Below are positions 53,119 through 61,753 of a stretch of 64,000 bases of DNA, piece after piece. The notes under the pieces were generated by a model. That model was not told the origin of the DNA, made no database searches, and was given only the letters and a program-made list of their open reading frames with translations. Made by a program: the position numbers and the translations under genes. Positions within the stretch are counted from its first letter, which is position 1; the number at the start of each line of letters is the position of its first letter. Source of the stretch: Rhizobacter sp. Root1238 (GTDB taxonomy: Bacteria > Pseudomonadota > Gammaproteobacteria > Burkholderiales > Burkholderiaceae_C); contig NZ_LMDM01000005.1 in the NCBI RefSeq assembly GCF_001425825.1, forward strand, positions 165,154-229,153, given 5' to 3'.

Positions 53119-53370
53119 CTACCTCCGGAATTTCTCTGCCCAGTCGCGGACGTCGTCTGGTCTAAATCGTCGGATGGGCTCGTTGCCTGCTCCCGGTAGA
53201 TCTACGGCACGAGGAAAGTCGGAACGCGTGAGGAGCGAGCGCCGGACGTGTGCGACGTTCAACTTCAAATAGGTGGCTACGTCCGCCGTGTCCCAAAGGC
53301 GCGCGTCCAGTGTTCGCACATCCATGAGGCGCTTGAGAATGTCCGTGATTTGTTCGATGCTGCCCTCCAC
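53119..53370 (-). CDS. AlpA-like helix-turn-helix protein
   Basis: 83 residues. LWDTADVATYLKLNVAHVRR is the winged-helix recognition part, and RRFRPDDVRDWAEKFRR the closing strand and helix of AlpA/excisionase-like phage proteins. The GTG start at 53370 has AAGGAGG eleven bases upstream, inside the end of the ParB-like gene, one base after its stop. The two are thus coupled. It may regulate excision or phage genes. Confidence 0.75.
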   Translation of the reverse strand: MEGSIEQITDILKRLMDVRTLDARLWDTADVATYLKLNVAHVRRSLLTRSDFPRAVDLPGAGNEPIRRFRPDDVRDWAEKFRR

Positions 53371-53371
53371 T

Positions 53372-54856
53372 TCAGTCGACCTCCTTGATTGCCCGGATGT
53401 GTGTCTTTTGGGTGATGCTGGACTGGAGCGGAGGTGATCCGACTTGATAGTGCTCCGCAGCCGCGATGAGGTATGACGGCTGAGTGCCTTCGTCGTCCTC
53501 CCCGACCATCACGTTGGCCGCGAGCGCGCAGTCGAGAAGGAAGAGCGCAACCTCGGAGGGATGCAGCGTGTCGATACGCAACGCCAGATTTCCGATGCCG
53601 CATTCGTACAGACCTTCGAGGGTCGCGCGGTGGCGCCATGCGATGGATTCGCAGACGAACTTGGCAACGAGTCGCAGGTCGAATGCGCTGCGCTCGTTGG
53701 CAATGGCGCGCTCGCGAACGCGCTTGAGCAGGTCGAGTCGGCTGCGGCAGGCGAGGGTGGACGGAGTGGCGTCCTCGTCGATCGCCTTTCGCCTTTGCAC
53801 ACGGACGGGCTTTGCCGGTGGCACCCCAGCCGGTTCCGTCTGGTCTGCGTCCATGTTGCTGGGCGCCGAAGCCACATTCGGTGCCGCCGCGTCCTGCGCA
53901 TCGTTGTCTGATGCGTCGCCGGTTGGGGCGGTTGGCTCGGCATGCTGAGCGGCCGGTTCGTGTTCGATGGGGTGCGGCGTGGCCGCAGCAGCGCGTTCGG
54001 CCGCACGCGGCGCGACGCGCAGCAGGTGGACTTTCTTCTTCTCCGCGAAGCAGTCCGGATCAGTGCAGACGTCTGCACTGCCCCGCGCCGAATCCGATTT
54101 GCGGCTGTCGGCTTCGGTCATGTCCGCGAAGTCGGGCGCGTTGCCCGAGCGTTTCCAGCAGTCGGTGCAGCTGCCCACGTCTGGCAGCAGGTCCGCATCG
54201 GCGATATCGAAGATGGCCTCGCGCAGCTCCAGCGAGAACTTCTCGGCGAGCAGGGCCTGGATGCTGCGGTAGCTTGCATTGCCGCCCGCCGCGAGCCGAG
54301 CGTGGGCGTCTTGCCTGATGCACTCCAGCGCCTTCTCCTGAAGTGCGGCCGACGGCAGGCGCGCGATGCGCTGCGTCGCCTCGGTGCCGAGTTCGTTGGC
54401 GAGGTACGCCTCACGCAGCGCCGGGCATGCGTCGAGCAGCTTGAACCGGTTGTAGAAGTAGGTGCGGCTCTTGCCGAACCTCGAGACAAGATCTTCGATG
54501 GACAAGCCATCGTCCTGCATCATCGACATGAACCCTTCGGCCTCTTCGAGCGGGTGCACGTCCGTGCGCTGCAGGTTCTCCGCCACCTGGGCGCTGCGGG
54601 ACTGGGCGTCGGTCATGTCTCGCACCATGCACGGCGCACTGGCGAGGTTGACGAAGCGAGCGGCCCGGACGCGTCTGTGCCCGAAGACGATCTCGAAGCC
54701 GGCGCCGCCGGATCGAGGGCGAACCAGGATCGGCTGGTGGATGCGGCCCTCAGCAACGATATTCGTCGCCAGCTCATCGATGCCGGTGAAGGTGCGCCGG
54801 GGATTGAAGGGGCTCTCGTGCAACTGGTCGAGAGTGATCTCGCGGATGGTTTCCAT
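53372..54856 (-). CDS. ParB N-terminal-domain DNA-binding protein (phage/ICE type)
   Basis: 494 residues. The ParB nuclease-like domain is at the N-terminus: ESPFNPRRTFTGIDELATNI, FEIVFGHRRVRAA (box II GHRR), AENLQRTDVHPLEEAEGF. A central HTH follows (LSIEDLVSRFGKSRTYFYNR). Two small cysteine clusters (VGSCTDCWKRSG and ADVCTDPDCFAEKK) probably bind zinc. A low-complexity Pro/Ala/Glu linker (about 300-370) leads to a helical C-terminus. Phage and mobile-element ParB-like proteins of this size may regulate or protect DNA instead of partitioning. No parA is adjacent. Confidence 0.88.
   Translation of the reverse strand: METIREITLDQLHESPFNPRRTFTGIDELATNIVAEGRIHQPILVRPRSGGAGFEIVFGHRRVRAARFVNLASAPCMVRDMTDAQSRSAQVAENLQRTDVHPLEEAEGFMSMMQDDGLSIEDLVSRFGKSRTYFYNRFKLLDACPALREAYLANELGTEATQRIARLPSAALQEKALECIRQDAHARLAAGGNASYRSIQALLAEKFSLELREAIFDIADADLLPDVGSCTDCWKRSGNAPDFADMTEADSRKSDSARGSADVCTDPDCFAEKKKVHLLRVAPRAAERAAAATPHPIEHEPAAQHAEPTAPTGDASDNDAQDAAAPNVASAPSNMDADQTEPAGVPPAKPVRVQRRKAIDEDATPSTLACRSRLDLLKRVRERAIANERSAFDLRLVAKFVCESIAWRHRATLEGLYECGIGNLALRIDTLHPSEVALFLLDCALAANVMVGEDDEGTQPSYLIAAAEHYQVGSPPLQSSITQKTHIRAIKEVD
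54061..54080. repeat. Perfect 20-bp palindrome inside the parB-like gene
   Basis: CAGTGCAGACGTCTGCACTG reads the same on both strands. Its 16-bp core GTGCAGACGTCTGCAC recurs at 56056. It overlaps the codons of the zinc-cluster segment ADVCTD, so chance is possible. Confidence 0.6.
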
Positions 54857-54875
54857 GGTTCGTCCGAGGTTGCGT

Positions 54876-55442
54876 TCAGTGGACCAAGCGGCTTGCGAAC
54901 TGCTGGCGTTGGAAATCGAGCGAGTCGGCGCGCTCGATGAACGCATTGCGCCAGCCGGACCACGTGGTGTCTCGGCAAGCGGGCGACATCAGGTTTACCC
55001 AGGTCACCGGCTTGACGGCGGGGAGAGGAGGAGGCGTTGTGCCGGGGTTCGGCAGGAGCTGTGCACGTGCGGTGGCCTCCGCGATCAGTGCCGCCTTGAG
55101 CAGCCCTTGGGCGTGCGCGGCGTGAGCAACGTTCAGCGCGAAGCTGTTGCGGATCAAGCGGACGAATCGGTTCTCCAGGGTGATCCAGGGGGCGCCGATC
55201 TCGTCCTCAGCGGCGGCGGACAGGTCGCCGACGTAGGCCTTGTGTGCGGCCAGCATGAGGGCCGCGAACTGGCCGTGCACATCGAGGTCGAGTTCGCGCT
55301 CGGCGATCCTGCAGATGAGCAGCGAGTGCTCGGCCAGGCTGTAGGGCCTGCAGGTGGCGCCGGTGAAGCGATTGAGGAGGCTGAGGTGGTGCGCGATCGT
55401 TCGCAGATCGATGTTGCCGGGAAGAGGGTGCTTGAGCGACAC
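54876..55442 (-). CDS. HD-domain-like phosphohydrolase, probably 5'-truncated
   Basis: 188 residues from a GTG at 55442 (a TTG at 55469 is also open). It has IDLRTIAHHLSLLNRFTGAT, then CRPYSLAEHSLLICRIAERE and AALMLAAHKAYVGDLSA, matching phage/ICE HD-family proteins that resemble YfbR nucleotidases. The HD pair usually read as LLHDA..AYxGD is AAHKAYVGD here, so one metal ligand appears changed. Its start region directly meets the terminase fragment on the other strand, and the usual N-terminal 20-30 residues seem missing. Activity is doubtful. Confidence 0.65.
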   Translation of the reverse strand: MSLKHPLPGNIDLRTIAHHLSLLNRFTGATCRPYSLAEHSLLICRIAERELDLDVHGQFAALMLAAHKAYVGDLSAAAEDEIGAPWITLENRFVRLIRNSFALNVAHAAHAQGLLKAALIAEATARAQLLPNPGTTPPPLPAVKPVTWVNLMSPACRDTTWSGWRNAFIERADSLDFQRQQFASRLVH

Positions 55443-55454
55443 CTCGGCGCCGGT

Positions 55455-56196
55455 GGATCCGGCGATCAAGGCGACCTATCGGCACGTGTGCGGCGTCGAG
55501 ATGTCGGCCGACGCGGTCGCGATCGACACGGGCGGCCACTTCACCCACCAGTGCTACGTCTTCGTGCGCAACCGGCCGAACCAGAACCTGTACGCGGTGA
55601 AGGGCGAGACGCGGCTGGGCCGGCCGATCAAGAGCGCGAGCGTGCTGGTCGACGTGAACGAGCGCGGCAAGACGATCCGCAAGGGCGTGCGGCTGTGGCA
55701 CGTGGGCACCGACACGGCGAAGGACTTGCTCTACGGCCGCCTGCAGGTCAGCCAGCCCGGGCCGGGCTACGTGCACTTCGCGCGCGAGCTCACGGCGGAG
55801 TTCTACGACCAGCTGACGGCCGAGAGCCGGATGCTGGTGAAGACCGGCCGCGGCGAGGAGCACCGCTGGCTGAAGCCGGCGGGCAAGCGCAACGAGAAAT
55901 TGGACTGCACGGTGTACGCGCTGTTCTGCGTGCAGATGCTCGGGCTGCACACGCTCAGCGACAAGCTTTGGGCGCGGCTCGAAGCCGGCTTGGAGCCGGA
56001 CCTGTTCGCGGGCGGCGGGGTGCCCGTGCCGAATGCGGAGAGCGATCCGGCGCCAGTGCAGACGTCTGCACAACCGAGCGCAGTGGCCGCGGCGCCGCCT
56101 TCACCAGCTCCACCACCTGCGGCTCGACCACCCGCCGTCCGTCCCATCGTCCCGAACTCTTTCATCGTCAGCGATTCTTGGAGCAGCCGCCTGTGA
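55455..56196 (+). pseudogene. 3' part of a GpA-type phage terminase large subunit
   Basis: About 247 codons encode TYRHVCGVEMSADAVAIDTGGH, then NLYAVKGETRLGRPIKSASV, LWHVGTDTAKDLLYGRLQV and RNEKLDCTVYALFCVQMLGL, the nuclease half of a lambda-GpA-like terminase. The ATPase half (some 400 residues with Walker A/B) is missing. The C-terminal 60 residues are Pro/Ala-rich. Reading leftward into 55354 the frame stays open but only antisense to the HD gene. A working terminase is not possible from this fragment. Confidence 0.82.
56056..56071. repeat. Second copy of the 16-bp palindrome
   Basis: GTGCAGACGTCTGCAC, identical to the core at 54063-54078, lies in the Pro/Ala-rich 3' end of the terminase fragment. 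Confidence 0.6.
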
Positions 56197-56540
56197 GCCA
56201 ATCGACCTTCCAGCCCCAGCAGCAACCCCGTCCCGATGCCCACGAGATCAAGGCAGATGCGGCCACGCAGTGGGTGTTCGACATGACCGAGATCCTGCGC
56301 GATGACCTGGCGTTCCAGGAGCCGTGGGCGAGTGCCATCGCACACGAGATCGTGCAGGGCATGCGCGCGCGGTTTGGTGGCGACGATGTCTATGTGCCCG
56401 CGGCGGACAAGTCGGCGCGCGATGAGCGCGTGCGGGAGATGTTCAACGGCCGGAACATCAAGGAGCTGATGCAGCTGTTCGGGCTGGCGCGATCGACGGT
56501 CTATCGGATCGTCGGCCGGCGAGGGCGAGACGGTGTGTGA
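56193..56540 (+). CDS. Mor transcription activator family protein
   Basis: 115 residues from a GTG that overlaps the terminase stop (GTGA). The N-terminal part is acidic and helical (WVFDMTEILRDDLAFQEPWA). The C-terminal FNGRNIKELMQLFGLARSTV followed by YRIVGR is the Mor/C-type helix-turn-helix of Mu-like phages, which activates middle or late phage genes. Its overlap with a terminase gene is unusual for Mor. It is perhaps a phage late regulator. Confidence 0.82.
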   Translation: MSQSTFQPQQQPRPDAHEIKADAATQWVFDMTEILRDDLAFQEPWASAIAHEIVQGMRARFGGDDVYVPAADKSARDERVREMFNGRNIKELMQLFGLARSTVYRIVGRRGRDGV

Positions 56541-57062
56541 GGTGCGCACCGAGAAAGCGCGTCAACAGATGCCAGGTCAACCCGCTTTTGGCGGTCCCAC
56601 GTCAGCGTAGAAGCAGTGATCGCCAATCGTCACTGCGACACAGGTGGCAGCGGGGTGCGAGTTGATTTTCTAAGCTGCAGAAGCATGGTCTTGCGTCCTT
56701 CGGTGCCTTTGTGTAATCTCCGAGTGACAGTTGGGAAGCGCGCCTCGGCGCCGCCCGATCGAGGAGCTTAATAGGCACATCCTGTTTGAGTCGACGCAAC
56801 TACATGCGTCCCGGCAGGGCGAGTGCAAAGGGAGGAAAAATGCGTGCTTCGAGTTGCCTCGCAATAGCGAGGAGTGGGGTATTGTCGTCTGTTCTCCTCA
56901 TGTGGACGGAGGGCCGGTTCATGCGGCATCGCTGCACCATGGTCCCCTACATGACTCACGCCTAGCGCGCTTCGCGTTAGCTGCTTCCAAGTCTCTGAGT
57001 CGCGAACGATCGCTTGCGATCAGGCGCTAGCTCTGCTTTACCTGAATCATTCTCACATCCCT
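56541..57062. other. 522-base stretch without a supported gene
   Basis: No frame here has convincing protein character. The first 80 bases (AACCCGCTTTTGGCGG and TCCCACGTCAGCG) look to me like a possible transposon end or remnant, without a transposase gene. Toward the right the GC content falls, and the last 100 bases have GCGAACGATCGCTTGCGATC-type inverted fragments just before the SpvB gene. Confidence 0.4.
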
Positions 57063-60000
57063 ATGAAATTGACATCCGTGATGCGTTGGCTTCTTGTCGC
57101 AGGGTTTATTCCCGCCGCTGTTGCCACTGGGGAGACGATGCAGACTCCGGGCGAACTCGAGGTCGGCAGCAATGGTTCAGCGATCTTCTCCGTACCGCTT
57201 CGCCTGCCCCCAGCGACTGGGCCTGAGGATGTGACGCTCAGTCTCGTCTATGACAGTACTGCGAGTAATGGGCTCTTCGGTGTTGGATGGTCGCTAAAGG
57301 GGCTGTCATCAATCAATCGGTGTCCTAAGAATATCGCTGAAGACGGCGTTCGAGCCGGTGTCCACAACGATGCATCGGACCTCTACTGCTTCAATGGAGA
57401 GAAGTTGCGCGCCGTCTCTGGAGCTTACGGAGCAGATGGGACTCAATATCGCACAGCAAATGAGTCATACGCGCGCATCACGTCAGTCGGATCGTCGGGC
57501 GCCGGCCCTGCTTGGTTTCGCGTCGAGTTGAAGGACGGGCACATCCTTGAATTGGGGAACACGGAGGATTCAAAGCTGAAGCTGCCCTCAGCTGGGACAG
57601 TGCGAGTTTGGATGGTGAGTTCCTCCCACGATCGATCCATCAATGGGAACGTTGTTTCGTACGTCTACGAAAAGAATGAATCACTTGGTGAACAAGTCCT
57701 GCTGTCGATGCAGCATTCGAACGCGTTTGTTGGTATTGAATATGAGGCTCGTCCCGCTGTTGATGCTATTAATAAGTACGTTGCTGGAAACTCGCAGGGG
57801 AGCACTAGCCGCCGTGCCAAGACAATCCGCGTCAACTCCTTTCCCCTAGTGGCCGGTGTGCCTACCAAGCAGCAGTTCAAGGAATATCGCCTGGGCTATC
57901 AGCTAAGTGGGGCTACGCAGCGATCTCTATTGCAGAGTATCACCGAGTGTGGTACTGGCGCACAGGCTGCTTCCTGCCTGCCTGCAATGCAATTCGAGTA
58001 TAGCAATGCAGCAGGGCCGGCAACGCTGGCCCAGATCGCTTCACCTGGTCCAGGTAAGGTGCCGCTAGATGCCAGAGGCAATGGTGTTCCTGAATTCTTC
58101 GAAATCCATGACAACATCATGCCGTTTCAGCATGGACAGAACATTAGCCTGACGCATTTCAAGGCCTGGGATCATAATAGTGATGGGCGAGTAGATTTAC
58201 TGGCCCGCCTGTCGGATCGCAATGGAGACTTCCCTTCAGTCGTACTCGCGTCGTCAGGAGCCCAGCCCTTTGACACTGTCGCGCCTTTTGGGACTGGAAT
58301 GTATTGGTGTCACGGTGACTACGACGGGGACGGTCGCACCGACGCAATTTCCGATACGCCTATTGTCGGTAACCCAAACCAGCCTGAAATTTGGCAGATG
58401 GGAACATGGGTCTCCGGAAGTTTTGCAAATCAGAAGATCGGCATTGCGGACCCCTATTGGCTGGACGAAACGTGCACACCAGTCGACGTCGATGGTGACG
58501 GGCGCTCCGAAATCGCAACGTTCGGCCAAGACTCGTTGGTGATCTACTCTGTGAATGTCACCAGCACTGGTGTCGGAATACAGCCGATCTATGGAGCTCC
58601 GCTCCAAGGTCGACCCAAGGGAATCCGTTTTGGCGACTTTAACGGTGACGGGAATACTGATTTAATTCAGAGTACCGGGATTTCGTTGAATTATACAATT
58701 TCCAACGGGAATCTATTCAATCCATTGAGTGTGCAATCGACCGTTGGTGTTAGTATAAGTTGCATTGCTGATTTTAATGGGGACGGCCGCTCAGACATTT
58801 ACGATGCGATTCAGGGTTACTTTTGGCTATCCACCGGGGTTGGGTTTGTTTCGCAGGTTAGTGGTGTGCCTCCGATTAATGCTGTGAATGAATTCGTTTG
58901 CGAGGATTTTAATGGCGGTGGTCGAGCGGGCGTGTACAACGTGACCAGTGGTCAATTGTGGGTGCCGGCGGCGGCAGGGCCTATTGATCAATTGACCGGC
59001 GTGAAGCACGGCGCAGGCCATACCAGTGTCGTCGAATACAAGTCCATCGTCGATAGCAGCGTCTACACCAAGGGAGGCGGTTCGACCTATCCAAGGGTTG
59101 ATGTGCAGTCAGCAGAATACGTTGTGTCACGTAAGCTGACTAGCAATGGTCGTGGTGGGTTCGCCCCGATTTCGTACACGTATATGGGCTTGCGCAAGGA
59201 TATGCAGCGCAATGGAATGCTCGGATTCGAGCAGGTTACATCGGCAGATGAGGTGACCGGTGTGAAAGTCCGAACCACATATCGTCAAGATCCCCCGTTT
59301 GATGGTCTCGTCGCGCAAGTGCAGAAGTTCGCGGGCCCCATCCTGTTCGAAGTCAGTTCGCACAGCTTCCAAGCGTTTGACCAGACTGCGCAATACGCTC
59401 GCGTGCATGAGGTCGGCACGGAGATCCAGCGCTGGAATCTGGATGGCAGTTTCGTCGATCGCGTCCGGCAAACCGGCAACGATTTTGACCTCTATGGCAA
59501 CTCCAGGCGCAGTGTGGTCGAGCACCTCGATCAGCCGGGCTCCAATGTCATGAGCCGCCGGACGACGAGCAACGAGTTCCAGAACGATGTCGGCAACTGG
59601 CTGATCGGACAACTCACAAGCACGAGCACTTACAGCCAAGTGAGCGGTGCGGCCATTCCGGCGGCCACGGGAACGGTGGATCTACCGGCAATCCTGACAT
59701 TCTCCAGTTGCCTGATCGATTCACCGGTTTCCCCGCCGAGGGGTGCGAGTATGGTGTGCACGTTGGCGAACACGGGACAGGCCGGCGCGTTGAGCATCAA
59801 CTATGCGGCCTCCGCAGGCGCGACAGCTACAGGCCCTACTACTTGCCCGGCGGGCTCCACCAACTGCGGCATTGTCAAGGTGACCACCGACGGAATACCG
59901 GGGACCTACGCTGGGTCGCTAACCGCCACGCCGGTGCCAGGTGGTAGGAACGCCGTGGCCGGGTACATGCTGGTCGTGGGGCCGCCCTCCGTCGTGTTTC

Positions 60001-61658
60001 AACCGGTGCAAACTAACTGGGGCGTGGTCGGCGCAGCATCCGACTCGGGCGACTGGCCGCTGATCAAGAACGTCAGCACTTTTCCTATCCAACTGGTCTC
60101 GCATGCCGCGGCCAATGGCCCGTCTGGCGTCTGGTCTTGGCAGGGAACCAACGGCTATTGTCTGCCAGGCACCACGGTCCTTGCCCCCGGCGAGTCTTGC
60201 CAAACCTTCTTTGGCATGGGCGGGCTTGCAACGCCCGGAAGCTATACGGCGGTCGACAGGATCACCTATCGACTCGCCAGTGGCAGCAGCACGACCTACA
60301 CGGTGGACCAGGCGTACACGTTCTCCGTGGGCACGTCGACCATCGATTCCGCCGGGACTGCATGGCCCGAGCAGACCGTCAACACGTCCAGCGACCTAAG
60401 ATCATTCACGGTCACCAACAACGCGTTGAACGGTGGCTCCCTGAAGAACTTGTCCGTCGCGGTGACGGGCGCACAGGCCAGCAACTTCCCGATCTCCACC
60501 AATTGCGGAACTACCTTGGCCGCAGGAGCCAGTTGCACCGTCGCCGTGTACTTCAGGCCCACAGCGTTCGGCGCATTCTCGGCGGACATTCTTGTCCAGG
60601 GTAGCTATTCGCGCATGCAAGGAGGGGCGGACTCGGGTCTGGTATCAGCCACTGTAGTCAACCTTGCCTTCCATGCAACCGGTTCTGGCAGTGGTGCTGC
60701 GCTGACCCTCGGGAATTGCACCAGCACGACGCCGGTCACCTCACCCAGTCAAGCGACGATGGTGTGCGTGCTGGGAAATACAGGGCCGTCGGCCGCGACA
60801 ACACTGTCGTACTCCTACCCGAGCGGCGTCGTCGGCGACGGGCCGAGCAGTTGTGCCGCCAACACCACCAACTGCGGCAATGTTGCCCTGGCGAGCGGCT
60901 CCGCCCCCGGCATCTATAGCGGGACGTTTACTATTTCACCGCCGAAGGGATCGGGTGCGTCGGTGAGCATCAATCTGACCGTCAATCCAACTCCGCCCAA
61001 ATTGACTTTTGCGTGCTTTGGCAACTTCCCCACGGTTACCCCGAATCCTGCAACCTTTGTGTGTACCGTTGGTAACGATGGACAGACGACAGCAACCAGC
61101 ATCAACTACACCGGGCCGCAGGGAACTTCCGTTTCAGGCCCGCAAAGCTGCGCCGCGGGATCGACCAACTGTGGCACGGTGACAGTTACCAGTGACATCG
61201 CACCTGGCACATACAGCGGCACGCTCATTGCCATACCAACGCCTAGTGGCACTGCGGCGTCCGTAGGGGCCAATTTGACCGTGAAGGCGTTAGCTCTTCC
61301 TGCAATTGCGATTACTCCAGCGTCGTGGAGTTTCGGGTCTGTTAAAGAGGGTGTCGTAAAAACACAAGTACTGGGCATCGAGAACACGAACGCGGGTGAA
61401 GCAGGGCCCATATGGATTAGTAGCAGCAATGCTCGTTTCACCATTCTTCCGGGAACATGTCCCGCCAATGGTGGAGTGATGCCAGCCCACACCGCGTGTA
61501 CGGTTACTGTGCAGTTCATTGGCGAAGCCCGATGTGGAGGATCGGTGGTAAGCATACCCACGGTCATCTCGGTAAAGAATGCAGCACAACAGAGCTGGAC
61601 GTCTACGGGTAGCGCTGCTGATTGGGTCTACAAGTTGACGGATCCGCCATGCCGATGA
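57063..61658 (+). CDS. Secreted SpvB/FG-GAP/TcdB-middle protein with cysteine-rich Ig-like tail
   Basis: 1531 residues. Residues 1-22 are a signal peptide. About 27-300 is an SpvB domain (GELEVGSNGSAIFSVPLRLP, LFGVGWSLKGLSSINRCPKN). FG-GAP/VCBS calcium-type loops follow: DHNSDGRVD (369), DYDGDGRTD (418), DVDGDGRSE (475), DFNGDGNTD (525), DFNGDGRSD (569) and a degenerate DFNGGGRAG (614). A TcdB-middle-like part (LTGVKHGAGHTSVVEYKSIV) covers 640-800. The tail from about 880 has three repeats of about 85 residues with four cysteines each, plus Hydin/choice-of-anchor-D-like modules. It lacks the RHS shell, which is in the next gene. Its stop overlaps an in-frame ATG of that gene. GC is visibly lower than in the core genome. 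Confidence 0.88.
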   Translation: MKLTSVMRWLLVAGFIPAAVATGETMQTPGELEVGSNGSAIFSVPLRLPPATGPEDVTLSLVYDSTASNGLFGVGWSLKGLSSINRCPKNIAEDGVRAGVHNDASDLYCFNGEKLRAVSGAYGADGTQYRTANESYARITSVGSSGAGPAWFRVELKDGHILELGNTEDSKLKLPSAGTVRVWMVSSSHDRSINGNVVSYVYEKNESLGEQVLLSMQHSNAFVGIEYEARPAVDAINKYVAGNSQGSTSRRAKTIRVNSFPLVAGVPTKQQFKEYRLGYQLSGATQRSLLQSITECGTGAQAASCLPAMQFEYSNAAGPATLAQIASPGPGKVPLDARGNGVPEFFEIHDNIMPFQHGQNISLTHFKAWDHNSDGRVDLLARLSDRNGDFPSVVLASSGAQPFDTVAPFGTGMYWCHGDYDGDGRTDAISDTPIVGNPNQPEIWQMGTWVSGSFANQKIGIADPYWLDETCTPVDVDGDGRSEIATFGQDSLVIYSVNVTSTGVGIQPIYGAPLQGRPKGIRFGDFNGDGNTDLIQSTGISLNYTISNGNLFNPLSVQSTVGVSISCIADFNGDGRSDIYDAIQGYFWLSTGVGFVSQVSGVPPINAVNEFVCEDFNGGGRAGVYNVTSGQLWVPAAAGPIDQLTGVKHGAGHTSVVEYKSIVDSSVYTKGGGSTYPRVDVQSAEYVVSRKLTSNGRGGFAPISYTYMGLRKDMQRNGMLGFEQVTSADEVTGVKVRTTYRQDPPFDGLVAQVQKFAGPILFEVSSHSFQAFDQTAQYARVHEVGTEIQRWNLDGSFVDRVRQTGNDFDLYGNSRRSVVEHLDQPGSNVMSRRTTSNEFQNDVGNWLIGQLTSTSTYSQVSGAAIPAATGTVDLPAILTFSSCLIDSPVSPPRGASMVCTLANTGQAGALSINYAASAGATATGPTTCPAGSTNCGIVKVTTDGIPGTYAGSLTATPVPGGRNAVAGYMLVVGPPSVVFQPVQTNWGVVGAASDSGDWPLIKNVSTFPIQLVSHAAANGPSGVWSWQGTNGYCLPGTTVLAPGESCQTFFGMGGLATPGSYTAVDRITYRLASGSSTTYTVDQAYTFSVGTSTIDSAGTAWPEQTVNTSSDLRSFTVTNNALNGGSLKNLSVAVTGAQASNFPISTNCGTTLAAGASCTVAVYFRPTAFGAFSADILVQGSYSRMQGGADSGLVSATVVNLAFHATGSGSGAALTLGNCTSTTPVTSPSQATMVCVLGNTGPSAATTLSYSYPSGVVGDGPSSCAANTTNCGNVALASGSAPGIYSGTFTISPPKGSGASVSINLTVNPTPPKLTFACFGNFPTVTPNPATFVCTVGNDGQTTATSINYTGPQGTSVSGPQSCAAGSTNCGTVTVTSDIAPGTYSGTLIAIPTPSGTAASVGANLTVKALALPAIAITPASWSFGSVKEGVVKTQVLGIENTNAGEAGPIWISSSNARFTILPGTCPANGGVMPAHTACTVTVQFIGEARCGGSVVSIPTVISVKNAAQQSWTSTGSAADWVYKLTDPPCR

Positions 61659-61753
61659 TCCGCCGAGCTTTCGTGTACAGGCTCAGGCACAACCATTGGT
61701 TCGATCGCATGCAGTCGCGATCGCTCTGCCACTCACTTTCGCCGAAATGCACC

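Noticed and set aside
53942-54940. 332-codon plus-strand frame opposite the parB-like gene
   Set aside because: ParB motifs are clear on the minus strand. The plus frame lacks any domain.
56731-57030. 99-codon frame starting MGSAPRRRPIEELNRH
   Set aside because: No ribosome site, no domain, irregular composition, and it ends in the leader region of the SpvB gene.
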